This document shows positions 1 through 9,743 of a stretch of 64,000 nt of DNA, one piece after another. The stretch is from contig NZ_AP027043.1 of NCBI RefSeq assembly GCF_027924665.1, positions 992,001-1,056,000 of the forward strand, given 5' to 3'. The stretch comes from Flavobacterium sp. GSB-24 (GTDB lineage: Bacteria; Bacteroidota; Bacteroidia; Flavobacteriales; Flavobacteriaceae). The translations under genes and the position numbers were made by a program. Numbering within the stretch: position 1 is the stretch's first letter; every line of letters starts with the position of its first letter. Below the pieces are notes generated by a model, which had not been told where the DNA came from, did no database searches, and saw only the letters and a list, made by a program, of their open reading frames with translations.

Positions 1-133
1 AAGTTATGTTCTAAGCTTTTTGCTTTGAATTTCACGAATGTACACGATTTCTATTGGAATGTTTATATAGTATTCAAAAAGAAAATAATTTGTGAAAATT
101 GGTGTAATTCGTGGCAACCATTTATTAATTGAG

Positions 134-141
134 TAAATTTG
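134..141 (+). promoter_or_regulatory. -7 promoter box of rpiB
   Basis: The octamer TAAATTTG fits the Bacteroidota -7 consensus TAnnTTTG and lies 26 bases before the rpiB ATG. No convincing -33 TTG is present at the usual 17-23 base spacing, so the call rests on the -7 box alone. Bases 1-133 hold no gene that I can support. Confidence 0.5.
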
Positions 142-167
142 TACTACACAACTTAATAGTATAGAAA

Positions 168-599
168 ATGAAAATATCGATAGGAAACGACCACGCTGGA
201 CCAGAATATAAAAAAGCAATTGTTGAAATGCTTAAATCAAAAGGATATGAAGTAACGAACTACGGAACTGATACTGATGCTTCTGTAGATTATCCAGATT
301 TTGGGCATCCTGTTGCAAATGATGTATCTGAAGGAAAAGCTGATTTTGGAATTGTGATCTGCGGAAGCGGTAACGGAATTGCAATGACTGTTAATAAACA
401 TCCGAAAGTGAGAGCTGGTTTATGCTGGACTAAGGAAATTGCTTATTTGACACGTTTGCATAACGATGCTAATATTGTAAGTATTCCGGCGCGCTTTACT
501 TCTATTCATCAAGCAGTTGAAATCGTTGAAACTTTCCTGACAACAGCTTTTGAGGGCGGAAGACATCAAAACAGAGTTAATAAGATTGCTTGTTCGTAA
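168..599 (+). CDS. rpiB: Ribose 5-phosphate isomerase B
   Basis: This 143-residue cytoplasmic enzyme of the RpiB/LacAB family interconverts ribose 5-phosphate and ribulose 5-phosphate in the pentose phosphate pathway. The N-terminal GNDHAG motif supplies the substrate-binding Asp8-His9. The segment GIVICGSGNG carries the catalytic-base cysteine at residue 65. The length is normal for the family (about 140-150). The gene stands alone: a -7 box precedes it at 134-141 and a terminator follows at 642-679. An RpiB identity is more likely than LacA/LacB because no tagatose-pathway genes are nearby. Confidence 0.93.
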   Translation: MKISIGNDHAGPEYKKAIVEMLKSKGYEVTNYGTDTDASVDYPDFGHPVANDVSEGKADFGIVICGSGNGIAMTVNKHPKVRAGLCWTKEIAYLTRLHNDANIVSIPARFTSIHQAVEIVETFLTTAFEGGRHQNRVNKIACS

Positions 600-616
600 A
601 AAGTCAAAAAAAATCG

Positions 617-679
617 GGTGCTTCGCACCAATGTAAATAAACAAGCCGGGCGGATTTTTAAAATTCATCCGGTTTTTTT
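617..679 (+). terminator. Terminator region of rpiB
   Basis: Two hairpins follow the rpiB stop. A small one, GGTGC-TTC-GCACC, covers 617-629. The second, with CCGG arms around an AT-rich centre, covers about 642-673 and runs into a stretch of T. The second has the form of a Rho-independent terminator; its pairing is imperfect. Confidence 0.65.
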
Positions 680-754
680 ATTTAAAGTACTTACATTCAA
701 TATATTGAATTTATTTTAAATTATACTTTTTAAGGTTATTAACAATGTTAATAT

Positions 755-1024
755 CTATATTTTTTGAGTTAGCATGAAGTAAATTAAAACAACTTGTAGT
801 AAAAGAATCAATAAGAATTTGACAATAAATGAAGTTTTACTCGTTTTATGTTTAAAGAAAAACATAGCTGTTAATAAACCTATTGTTCCGCCAATTGTTT
901 GAAGAAAAAACAAAGTATTTTCAGGAATTCTTCGTTTATTTTTTCGAGCCAGATATTTATCGTATCCAGCAAGAATAAAAAGGACAATATTTATAAATAA
1001 AAAATAGAGTAAAAAAATTTCCAT
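755..1024 (-). CDS. DUF1294 family small membrane protein
   Basis: This 89-residue protein fits the DUF1294 family. It has an N-terminal membrane segment (about residues 3-20), then the family-typical YDKYLARKNKRRIPE segment, a glycine-rich middle (GGTIGLL), FFKHKTSK and a second hydrophobic stretch to the C terminus. The family has no established function; some members are fused to cold-shock domains, which are absent here. The gene is convergent with rpiB and divergent from tex, so it is probably transcribed alone. Confidence 0.8.
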   Translation of the reverse strand: MEIFLLYFLFINIVLFILAGYDKYLARKNKRRIPENTLFFLQTIGGTIGLLTAMFFFKHKTSKTSFIVKFLLILLLQVVLIYFMLTQKI

Positions 1025-1139
1025 TGGTGTAAAATTAAAAACAAAGATATTATTTTAGCCGAATCATTGATGAATTTACAAATCGTTTTAACAAGTAAAT
1101 TATATCATGTTGTAATTAAGAAATTATTTCATTAAATAT

Positions 1140-3263
1140 ATGACTAATATTCAATTCATTGCCAAATCTGTTCAGGCACCTGCAGTCAGCATTCAAAACA
1201 CCGTAAAATTATTAGAGGAAGATTGTACAATTCCGTTTATTTCGAGATACCGAAAAGACGCGACTGGTAATCTTGATGAAATTGTAATTGAGCAGATTGC
1301 AAAATTGCAGAAAGATTATGATACACTTGTAAAACGTAAAGAGGCTGTCCTAAAATCTATAGAAGAACAAAAAGCGCTCACGCCGGATTTGAAGAAAAAG
1401 ATTGTAGATAGTTTTGATCTGCAGGAAATTGAAGATTTCTATCTTCCGTATAAAAAGAAGAAAAAAACAAAAGCAGATGTTGCCCGCGAGTTTGGTTTAG
1501 AGCCTTTGGCAAAAATCATAATGTCTGAAAGTGATGTAGATGTCGATTTTGTTTCAACACAATACATTAATGAAAATGTGATTAATGAAGAAGCGGCAAT
1601 GCAAGGCGCACGAGATATTGTGGCAGAATGGATTAACGAAAATATTTATGTTCGTAAACAGCTTCGTAGATTATATCAGCGAAAAGCTACAATTGCAACC
1701 AAAGTCGTAAAAAAGAAAGCGGAAGAAGAAGGAGCACAAAAATTCAGTCAGTATTTTGATTGGGAAGAGCCTTTGACAAAAGCGCCGGCGCATCGTTTAT
1801 TGGCCATGCTTCGCGCTGAAAATGAAGGTTTTATTAAAATGAAAATAGATGTTGATATCGACGATGCTTACGATGTTATTGACGAAATCATTATTAAAAA
1901 ACAAAATAGCACAACTGCTCATTTACAGTTAGCAATTGAGGATAGTTACAAACGTTTACTAAACCCAGCAATTGGAAACGAAACACTGCAGGAAGCAAAA
2001 GCAAAAGCCGATGCGAATTCCATTCAGGTTTTTGCTAACAATTTAGGACAGTTATTATTGGCGCCGCCTTTGGGAGAAAAACGTATTCTGGCAATCGATC
2101 CAGGATTTAGAAGCGGTTGTAAAGTAGTTTGTCTGGACGAAAAAGGCGATTTGTTATATAACGAAACGATTTACCCGCACGCGCCTCAACATGAGGAAAC
2201 TATGGCGATTAAAAAAATCCGTTCGATGGTAAATGCCTATCAAATTGATGCGATTTCTATTGGAAATGGAACTGCTTCGCGCGAAACCGAATTTTTCATC
2301 AAAAAAATCGCGTTCGACAAACCAGTGCAGGTTTTTATAGTTTCTGAGGCTGGAGCTTCAGTTTATTCAGCTTCCAAAATTGCGAGGGAAGAATTTCCAA
2401 ATTATGATGTAACGGTTCGTGGTTCGGTTTCTATCGGAAGAAGGCTTTCAGATCCTTTAGCCGAATTGGTAAAAATTGACCCAAAAGCCATTGGAGTAGG
2501 TCAGTATCAGCACGATGTTGACCAAACGAAATTAAAAGAAGAATTGGATAACACCGTAATTCGCTGCGTAAACTCGGTTGGAATTAACATCAACACCGCA
2601 AGTAAACATTTACTGAGTTATGTGAGTGGAATAGGAGAGAAGCTGGCAGAAAACATCGTACAATACCGCTCTGAAAACGGACCTTTTGAAGACAGAAAAC
2701 AGTTGAAAAAAGTGCCTCGTTTGGGAGATAAGGCTTATCAACAAGGAGCAGCGTTCATTAGAATTACAAATGCTAAAAATCCGCTGGATAATTCGGCGGT
2801 GCATCCAGAGGCTTATCCAGTTGTGGAGAAAATGGCAAAAGATTTGAAAATTTCTGTAAACGAATTAATTGCTAATAAAGAGAAAACAGCGCTTATTAAG
2901 GCCGAAAACTATATTACACCTGAAATTGGTTTGCTTACGCTAAAAGACATCATAAAAGAGCTGGAAAAGCCTGGCTTAGACCCAAGAAAGTCGGCTAAGG
3001 TTTTTGAATTTGACGCCAATGTAAAATCAATCAAAGATTTGAAAACAGGAATGATTTTACCTGGAATTGTGAATAACATTACCAACTTTGGTTGTTTCGT
3101 AGATATCGGAATTAAAGAAAGCGGTTTAGTACATATTTCACAGTTAAAAGCTGGATTTGTAAGCGATGTAAACGAGGTTGTAAAATTACATCAGCATGTT
3201 GATGTAAAGGTTACTGAGGTTGATGAAGATAGAAAAAGGATTCAGCTGACGATGATTTTATAA
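1140..3263 (+). CDS. tex: Tex-family S1 RNA-binding protein
   Basis: This 707-residue protein is a Tex (transcription accessory factor) homologue, an RNA/DNA-binding protein that influences transcription. The family order is visible: an N-terminal helical region with ISRYRKDATGNLDE, a YqgF/RNase H-like domain beginning near RILAIDPGFRSGCK, the conserved core GRRLSDPLAELVKIDPK, helix-hairpin-helix repeats (SGIGEKLAENIVQYR) and a C-terminal S1 domain (about residues 635-707, MILPGIVNNITNFGCFVDIG). It is somewhat shorter than E. coli relatives because the C-terminal basic tail is missing. It ends at a bidirectional terminator shared with the GH8 gene. Confidence 0.93.
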   Translation: MTNIQFIAKSVQAPAVSIQNTVKLLEEDCTIPFISRYRKDATGNLDEIVIEQIAKLQKDYDTLVKRKEAVLKSIEEQKALTPDLKKKIVDSFDLQEIEDFYLPYKKKKKTKADVAREFGLEPLAKIIMSESDVDVDFVSTQYINENVINEEAAMQGARDIVAEWINENIYVRKQLRRLYQRKATIATKVVKKKAEEEGAQKFSQYFDWEEPLTKAPAHRLLAMLRAENEGFIKMKIDVDIDDAYDVIDEIIIKKQNSTTAHLQLAIEDSYKRLLNPAIGNETLQEAKAKADANSIQVFANNLGQLLLAPPLGEKRILAIDPGFRSGCKVVCLDEKGDLLYNETIYPHAPQHEETMAIKKIRSMVNAYQIDAISIGNGTASRETEFFIKKIAFDKPVQVFIVSEAGASVYSASKIAREEFPNYDVTVRGSVSIGRRLSDPLAELVKIDPKAIGVGQYQHDVDQTKLKEELDNTVIRCVNSVGININTASKHLLSYVSGIGEKLAENIVQYRSENGPFEDRKQLKKVPRLGDKAYQQGAAFIRITNAKNPLDNSAVHPEAYPVVEKMAKDLKISVNELIANKEKTALIKAENYITPEIGLLTLKDIIKELEKPGLDPRKSAKVFEFDANVKSIKDLKTGMILPGIVNNITNFGCFVDIGIKESGLVHISQLKAGFVSDVNEVVKLHQHVDVKVTEVDEDRKRIQLTMIL

Positions 3264-3313
3264 AATTCCAATTTTTGAAATTCCAAATTCCAAACCGTTT
3301 GGAATCTTTAAAT

Positions 3314-3352
3314 AAAAACTCCCAAATTACAAATTGTAATTTGGGAGTTTTT
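3314..3352. terminator. Bidirectional terminator between tex and GH8 gene
   Basis: This is a perfect 39-base odd palindrome with 19-base arms centred on 3333. A-rich and T-rich ends allow it to work on both strands between the convergent tex and GH8 genes. The core reads TTACAAATTGTAA, similar in layout to the palindromes near the ORF6N gene at 28 kb. A smaller hairpin, ATTCCAAA-ccg-TTTGGAAT, lies at 3287-3305. Confidence 0.85.
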
Positions 3353-3361
3353 ATTTTGAGA

Positions 3362-4765
3362 CTATTTCAAAATCACTTTTTTGGTAATGTTTTTAAAATC
3401 ATCATTGGATATTTTTACCAAATAAACTCCTCGCGCTTGGTTAGTTAGATTTATTTCTGTCAATTCTGAAGTTGTTTTTTGTTGATGAATAACACTCCCT
3501 GAAGGAGATATTATCGAGATAGTAGATTTCCCAGGTGCACTAACTGTGATTCGATCAGCGCTCGGATTTGGAAAAAGCGTAACAGTAGATTTTTCAATAT
3601 CAAAATTTTCATTGTACAAAGTAGCAGTTGGAGGTAGATAAAAATTACCAGTTAGTAAAAAAGAATATAATGTTTTTAGGGTGTGATTGAAGTAGCTGTT
3701 TGGTTCGTTGAGGTTTTTTAAATCGGTGTAAGAAGCATCTAAATGCGCTTGATTTTCTCCAGCCATTGCAGCACAGGCAAATGCACCCACAAAAGTAGCA
3801 TTGTGCCATTGGCCGCTTACTGTTCCGTTTTGATTGTAACCATCTTTAATATTTGTGGAACCTCCAAGATTAACGCGAACAAAATCAGATGATTTCTTAG
3901 CATACGTTTTGGCATCGGCATTTCCATACCATAAATAATCAACCGCAATACGCCAAGGCGTTCTGGCAGCATCATACGTATAACTTTTTCCGGCATTGTT
4001 ATATCCGTTTGCTGCAGCTATAGCAGAATAAGCGCCAAAAGCTTCGCACCAGTCCGAAACTAATCCTCCAACAGCATTGTTTACAGTAAGATTATTGTTA
4101 ATAACTGTATAAGATTTCGCTGCAACCTGATTCCAAAAAACGACATCATTTGTAAAAACTCCAAATGCTCTGTAATAAGCAGGTGAGAAGTAAGAAGGAT
4201 TTGTGATTTGGCTACCGCCGAATTGATCTCCAGGTTTTAAAACATAAGTATTGGCTTCCACTTCATAATTTTTAATAGCAGAAATTAAAGCAGTCGCATC
4301 GGTTTTGTAGTTAATGATTCCACTGCTTCCCCATTGATAATCGGCAACGATAAGGGCAAATGCAACATCAAGCTCGGCATCTGTAGCTCCGTTTTGACCA
4401 ATAGCTCCAGAACAGCCATTAATTTTCCAGTTCATTACTTTGTTGCCGTTTAAATTGTCTTTGTAATACAACCAAAGTCCGTCAAAAAGGTCCTTGTCTG
4501 CCTTATAAACAGATAATAACATTCCATAACCAATTCCTTCAGAAACGGTTTGAGATGGATCATCAAATTTTACTCTGTATCTTCCGTTAGAACAAGGCTC
4601 AACAAAATTGGTTTTCCAAAGATCATAATTGTTTTTGACATCTTGGCTGTTTTTGGGCGAAGGCATTAAGCCATTTGCAAAAACAACATTGGCAGGAAAC
4701 GGCTGCTTTTGTGCATTACTTTTGAGGCACAAAAAAGCAACAGTAATTAGAAGTAGGTTTTTCAT
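3362..4765 (-). CDS. Secreted GH8 endoglycanase with T9SS sorting domain
   Basis: This 467-residue protein is a glycoside hydrolase family 8 enzyme, predicted to cut beta-1,4-glucan, xylan or chitosan outside the cell. A signal peptide ends near SNA-Q at residue 19. The GH8 signature SEGIGYGM places the likely proton donor at Glu76. ATDAELDVAFAL (Asp133 region) and YDAARTPWRIAVDYLW (Asp265 as candidate base) match the other conserved blocks. Residues from about 395 form a type A T9SS C-terminal domain (FPNPSADRITV ... GVYLVKI), so export by T9SS is expected. There is no carbohydrate-binding module. It stands alone between terminators at 3314-3352 and 4817-4850. Confidence 0.9.
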   Translation of the reverse strand: MKNLLLITVAFLCLKSNAQKQPFPANVVFANGLMPSPKNSQDVKNNYDLWKTNFVEPCSNGRYRVKFDDPSQTVSEGIGYGMLLSVYKADKDLFDGLWLYYKDNLNGNKVMNWKINGCSGAIGQNGATDAELDVAFALIVADYQWGSSGIINYKTDATALISAIKNYEVEANTYVLKPGDQFGGSQITNPSYFSPAYYRAFGVFTNDVVFWNQVAAKSYTVINNNLTVNNAVGGLVSDWCEAFGAYSAIAAANGYNNAGKSYTYDAARTPWRIAVDYLWYGNADAKTYAKKSSDFVRVNLGGSTNIKDGYNQNGTVSGQWHNATFVGAFACAAMAGENQAHLDASYTDLKNLNEPNSYFNHTLKTLYSFLLTGNFYLPPTATLYNENFDIEKSTVTLFPNPSADRITVSAPGKSTISIISPSGSVIHQQKTTSELTEINLTNQARGVYLVKISNDDFKNITKKVILK

Positions 4766-4816
4766 AATTATTGTTTAATAGATTTAGGGACTCTAAAAGT
4801 AAGATTTTTTAGATAT

Positions 4817-4850
4817 AAAAAACCCCGAATTAAATTTTAATTCGGGGCTG
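4817..4850 (-). terminator. Terminator of the collar/adhesin operon
   Basis: A strong hairpin with 11-base arms (CCCCGAATTAA paired with TTAATTCGGGG, 4823-4847) is followed on the minus strand by six T. It lies just past the stop of the large surface protein and marks the 3' end of the operon that starts near 12896. Confidence 0.85.
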
Positions 4851-4869
4851 CTTTAAATATTAAAATATA

Positions 4870-7800
4870 TTATTTTTTTAGAATAAATTTTTGAGCTTTA
4901 AATGTATTATGATTGCTGTTTTTAATTAAATAAACACCATCAGAAAGATTTTCTATGTGAATTGTATTTAGAATATCTGAATCTAGATTTACTGATTTTA
5001 CAATTTTACCAGAAGCATCAATAATGATATAATTTCCATTATATTTAGTTACAATATTTAATATTCCTTTACTTGGAATAGGATACATTCTAAATTCGGC
5101 TGATTTAAAATCATCAACACCTAATGTTGATACATTTATACAATCTGAAACAATTGTACAGCCTGCCACTGTAATTTCAACCTTATATTCTCCAACAACA
5201 GATGGTGTAAAGGATTGATTGTTTTCGTTAGCTAATAATGTATTTGGACATTTATACCATTGGTATACGGCTCCTGCATGATCAGATGTTAATATTCCTG
5301 AATTTAAACTTACAGATTTTAAAATGGCAGATGCATTGTTGATAGTTAATTGTAACGTTTTAGTATCACAGCCAGCACTATAAGTGTAAGTTCCAGAATT
5401 TGTGTATGTTACCCCATTCACAGGCCAAGTGTAACTGTCACAAGCTAATTCTGTCTGCGTAGAATTTGTTGCATTAGTTATTGTTAATACTAAAGTTTTA
5501 GTATCACATCCCACAGTATTTGTGTATATTCCAGAAGTTGTGTATGTTACCCCATTTACAGGCCAAGTGTAACTGTCACAAGCTAATTCTGTCTGCGTAG
5601 AATTTGTTGCATTAGTTATTGTTAATACTAAAGTTTTAGTATCACATCCCACAGTATTTGTGTATGTTCCAGAAGTTATGTATGTTAGCCCATTCACAGG
5701 CCAGGTGTAACTGTCACAAACAGATTCTGTCTGCGTAGAACTTGTAGTATTAGTTACTGTTAATACTAAAGTCTTAGTATCGCATCCTACAGTTTTTGTG
5801 TATGTTCCAGAAGTTGTATAAGTTTCTCCATTCACAGGCCAAGTGTAACTGTCACAAACGGATTCTGTCTGCGTAGAATTTGTTGCATTAGTTACTGTTA
5901 ATACTAAAGTTTTAGTATCACAACCAATAGTTTTTGTGTATGTTCCAGAAGTTGTGTATGTTACCCCATTTACAGGCCAAGTATAACTATCACAAACGGA
6001 TTCTGTCTGGGTAGAGCTTGTAGTATTAGTTATTGTTAATACTAAAGTTTTAGTATCGCATCCTACAGTTTTTGTGTATGTTCCAGAAGTTGTGTATGTT
6101 TCTCCATTTACTGGCCAAGTGTAACTGTCACAAACAGATTCTGTCTGTGTAGAATTCGTTGTATTAGTTATTGTTAATGCTAAAGTTTTTGTATCGCAAC
6201 CTATCTTATCTGTATAAGTACCAGAAGCTGTGTATGTTTGTCCATTTACAGGCCAAGTATATGAATCACATCTAGAAATTGTTTCCACAGGAGATGATGT
6301 AGAAGGTGTTATGGTTAAATTCAATGTTTTAGTATCACAGCCAACAGTTGCTGTATATGTACCAGAACTATTATAAGTTACTCCATTAACACTCCATTTA
6401 TAAGTATCACATGCAACTACATTTTCTGGTGCAGAAGTTGTAGAAGGTGTTATGGTTAAATTCAACGTTTTAGTATCGCAGCCTACAGTCGATGTATATG
6501 TACCTGAACTAGTATAAGTTGTTCCATTTACACTCCATTTGTAAGTATCACACGCGACTACATTTTCTGGTGGAGAAGCAGTGGAAGGTGTACCAGTAAC
6601 CGTTTTTACCAAAACTCTGTCACTAGCACAATATGCAGTTTCACACGCTACGCAGTAAGTTGTATTATTTGCCGTTGGAGTTGCTGAAACGGAAGCTCCA
6701 GTTGCAAAACTTGTTCCTCCAGTCATTGCAGTATACCAAGTAGCAGTTGTATTAAGCGGGCAAACAGCATTCAAAGTAACTGCAGTACTTCCTAAACAAG
6801 TAATATTTTGTGTATCAGTAGTAACTGTAGCATTTGCTGGTTTGATCGATGTGGTAGTGATATTTGAATTTACCGTTGCAAAATTTGAACCACTTACCGT
6901 CGCTTGATTTGTAACAGAACAAGTGTTTTGTGGTAATGTCGCAGCAGCATTAATTGTTGCACTAAATGTAATTACTGTAGATTTTCCTGCTGGTAAAGTA
7001 AATGGTCCAGCAGAAAGTGTTGTTGCAGTTGCAGCAGCAGATGCACTTTTTGCAGTAACTGAATTATTGTTTTGAAGATTTGCAGCAACAGTTTCTACTG
7101 TTGGATCTGTTTCTTCTGTAGGAACGGTTTGAGTAGGAGCCATTTTTGAAGCTGAAGCATTGTCAGGAGCAGTAACTGTACCTGAAACTATTTTTCCAGT
7201 ATATGGAGGCTCATGTAATGCTGTCCCAGTACTATTATTTGCGTCCCAGAATGTTTTTAGCTGCACAGAATTATTGGTAAAATTTGTTCCAGGAACAAAG
7301 GCAGCTGTACCCTGCAATATTACTTGAGAATTTGTACCTTGAGAGACAACATCAAATGTTCCTGCTATTAATCCAGTAGGAGCGTTTGTTATGTTTCCTG
7401 TTATATTGGCAGCACTTATCATGTTACTTGCATTATTATCAGCATAAGATACTATTGCTATATGAGCATAGCCACCGTTAATAAGCGATATGTTATTATT
7501 TTTAATTGTAGCATCGATTCTAGCAGTACTTACTATATTATTATCATTTGCCTCAGAAGAAATACCATAAGTACCAGCATTGGTAATGGTGTTACCAATT
7601 ATTTCAGTAATATGTTTGGCACTTCCGTATGCAGAAACAGTAATTGCAGTAGTAGAAGATGATATACCACCTGCATCAATGATATTATTATTTATTCGTC
7701 CTTTAACAGTTCCAGATCCTTGATTTCCAACATTGCATGTATAAAGGGCATTATAACTTGATTTTATAGTATTGTTTATAATATTATAATTTACAGTTGC

Positions 7801-9720
7801 AGATTCATTTACTTGTAATGATAAACCACTGCTTCCTGGACTAGAGGTTGCTGCATTTATAGTATTTGCATCTGTAGCAGCATTATTACCACCTATTTGT
7901 ACAGTATTTGAAGATGTTCCATAAAAGTTTAGTGCTAAACCAGTACTTTTAGAATTCGAAAAATCATTTTTCTTAAAAACTAAATTGTTAATGGTGCTCC
8001 CTTTAGCCTGAAAAATAAAGTTACTATCTCCGTTTGATTTATTGAAAGAATTTTTAAATTGACATCCTGTAACGGCCAATGAAAGATTTGGATTCTGAGA
8101 AAGAAGTCCATTAAATCCAAAAAAGCCTCGTCCCCAAGAGTCATTTACATTTGTGTTGGTTATGGAGCAAGTTCCTTTTAAGTTAAGAGCAAATATTCCG
8201 CCGACATTTACATTTCCGCCATTATAACTTCCGCAACCAGTTAATGTACTATTACTTAAAGCAAAATTAGTAACATTATTAAGGTTAATACCCATAGAAT
8301 TAGTTGTTCCTGTAATAGCAATGTTATCTAAAGTAACACCACCAGAAATAGATTTAAAAAACATCGCTCCAAAAGAACTGCTGTTATCATCTTCTGGATT
8401 ACTTGCGATTGAAGTTGAACTATTTGCATTCGTAAAATTCATGTTTTTAAGTGAGATATTGGCACATGAAATAAATTCAACACCTCTATCTTGAATATTT
8501 AAAATAGTACCTCCAGATCCTGCTGTAGTTCCAGTTCCTGTTATTTGAAAATTTCCTGCAGCATTTGTAACCGAGATTCCTTTTACAGTATTATTACAAG
8601 AAATACTTTGAAAAACGCAATCTATGGTACTTGCTGTACTTGCATTACCAATACTTACAGCTTGACCATTTGTTACACTAATCGTAGCATTTTTGATTTT
8701 TAAATTACCAACAGCAGACCCAGACAAGGTTCCAGTCATTGCTACAGCCTGAATATCATTATTTGCTTTTAAATTGATCCCTGCAATAATAGGATTTGTT
8801 CCTGCTGTTGAAGGGAGTGTGTTACTATAACTTGGCACTGTAAGGCTTAATATAGAAACTAAACTTAGCGCCGCACCTTGGCCAATTACTTTTTGATCAT
8901 TATTTAAATTCAAAGTTCCAAGAGCTGTTCCACTATATATAAAAATGGGATTTGCGCTTGTACCTGTAATACTGCTTAAAGCTTTATAAGGTGTAGCCAA
9001 AGTACCGTTTCCTGCTGTTGCAGCGGCTCCGTTAACAAATATGATAGGTGTAGTAACAGTAATGTTTACTGTGGCTGTTGAGGTTTTTCCGCTTCCAGTT
9101 GTTACAGTGTAAGTAAAACTATCCGCTCCAGAATATCCTGCATTAGAATTATAAGTAAAAGAGCCATTTGATGCCAGATTAACAGTTCCGTTTGTCGGAT
9201 TAGTTAAAACACTAGCGGTTAAAGTTGTTCCGTCTGGACTTATATCATTTACTAAAACTCCTTGTGCAGCATTTACAGTAATACCAACATTTCCTATACA
9301 AGAATAAGAATCATTATTACCAATTGGAGTGGCTTTAAAAGAATTAGGCACTAAGGTTAAATTTGAATCTAATATATCCTGAAAAGTGGTTCCTAATGCA
9401 TCATCTGCGCCCGTGTTTGCAATTGTAATAGTATAATCAAGCTGAGAACCAGGTTGTGCATTTCCACCACCATTTACAGCTACAGCATTTGTTACAGTAA
9501 CAGTTGCAGCAACTGCAGAGGTAGTTTTCTGGATTTTCTTAATCTCGGGCTTTTTACTTTTATTTTTTTCTTCTTTTTGATTAATAAAAGTTATTTCAGC
9601 TTTTGCTAAACTTTCAACTATAGGGGCAACAACATTTTTCTTGATAATACTATTGTATTTCATACCGAAGCTTAGAAATCCTAATAATATTATTACAACT
9701 AAGAGTTTGTTATTTTTCAT
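4870..9720 (-). CDS. Large T9SS-secreted beta-helix and repeat surface protein
   Basis: This 1616-residue surface protein is probably an adhesin. In order: a signal or anchor segment (about 5-22), a Lys/Glu-rich stretch, a DUF11-like domain (about 70-140), a tandem-95/cadherin-like domain (FTYNSNAGYSGADSFTYTV), a long Asn/Thr/Ser-rich right-handed beta-helix region (about 230-830), a further DUF11-like segment, an Ig-like domain, nine tandem repeats of about 46 residues (about 1035-1460, each with two Cys and the motif CDSYTWPVNG), and a type A T9SS sorting domain (MYPIPSKGILNIV ... GVYLIKN). It is the last gene of the operon and is 23 bases after the DUF6916 gene. The function as adhesin or matrix protein is inferred from the architecture. 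Confidence 0.8.
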   Translation of the reverse strand: MKNNKLLVVIILLGFLSFGMKYNSIIKKNVVAPIVESLAKAEITFINQKEEKNKSKKPEIKKIQKTTSAVAATVTVTNAVAVNGGGNAQPGSQLDYTITIANTGADDALGTTFQDILDSNLTLVPNSFKATPIGNNDSYSCIGNVGITVNAAQGVLVNDISPDGTTLTASVLTNPTNGTVNLASNGSFTYNSNAGYSGADSFTYTVTTGSGKTSTATVNITVTTPIIFVNGAAATAGNGTLATPYKALSSITGTSANPIFIYSGTALGTLNLNNDQKVIGQGAALSLVSILSLTVPSYSNTLPSTAGTNPIIAGINLKANNDIQAVAMTGTLSGSAVGNLKIKNATISVTNGQAVSIGNASTASTIDCVFQSISCNNTVKGISVTNAAGNFQITGTGTTAGSGGTILNIQDRGVEFISCANISLKNMNFTNANSSTSIASNPEDDNSSSFGAMFFKSISGGVTLDNIAITGTTNSMGINLNNVTNFALSNSTLTGCGSYNGGNVNVGGIFALNLKGTCSITNTNVNDSWGRGFFGFNGLLSQNPNLSLAVTGCQFKNSFNKSNGDSNFIFQAKGSTINNLVFKKNDFSNSKSTGLALNFYGTSSNTVQIGGNNAATDANTINAATSSPGSSGLSLQVNESATVNYNIINNTIKSSYNALYTCNVGNQGSGTVKGRINNNIIDAGGISSSTTAITVSAYGSAKHITEIIGNTITNAGTYGISSEANDNNIVSTARIDATIKNNNISLINGGYAHIAIVSYADNNASNMISAANITGNITNAPTGLIAGTFDVVSQGTNSQVILQGTAAFVPGTNFTNNSVQLKTFWDANNSTGTALHEPPYTGKIVSGTVTAPDNASASKMAPTQTVPTEETDPTVETVAANLQNNNSVTAKSASAAATATTLSAGPFTLPAGKSTVITFSATINAAATLPQNTCSVTNQATVSGSNFATVNSNITTTSIKPANATVTTDTQNITCLGSTAVTLNAVCPLNTTATWYTAMTGGTSFATGASVSATPTANNTTYCVACETAYCASDRVLVKTVTGTPSTASPPENVVACDTYKWSVNGTTYTSSGTYTSTVGCDTKTLNLTITPSTTSAPENVVACDTYKWSVNGVTYNSSGTYTATVGCDTKTLNLTITPSTSSPVETISRCDSYTWPVNGQTYTASGTYTDKIGCDTKTLALTITNTTNSTQTESVCDSYTWPVNGETYTTSGTYTKTVGCDTKTLVLTITNTTSSTQTESVCDSYTWPVNGVTYTTSGTYTKTIGCDTKTLVLTVTNATNSTQTESVCDSYTWPVNGETYTTSGTYTKTVGCDTKTLVLTVTNTTSSTQTESVCDSYTWPVNGLTYITSGTYTNTVGCDTKTLVLTITNATNSTQTELACDSYTWPVNGVTYTTSGIYTNTVGCDTKTLVLTITNATNSTQTELACDSYTWPVNGVTYTNSGTYTYSAGCDTKTLQLTINNASAILKSVSLNSGILTSDHAGAVYQWYKCPNTLLANENNQSFTPSVVGEYKVEITVAGCTIVSDCINVSTLGVDDFKSAEFRMYPIPSKGILNIVTKYNGNYIIIDASGKIVKSVNLDSDILNTIHIENLSDGVYLIKNSNHNTFKAQKFILKK
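5340..6600 (-). repeat. Nine tandem coding repeats, 138-bp period
   Basis: The region encodes nine consecutive repeats of about 46 residues in the surface protein. The DNA period is 138 bases: the same string, caggccaagt, recurs at 5421 and 5559. The six C-terminal units (lower coordinates) are nearly identical in DNA. The three N-terminal ones differ more, with KWSVNG instead of TWPVNG in the first two. This pattern suggests recent unit duplication. Confidence 0.9.
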
Positions 9721-9743
9721 TTTTTTTGCTTTAAATTGCCTGA

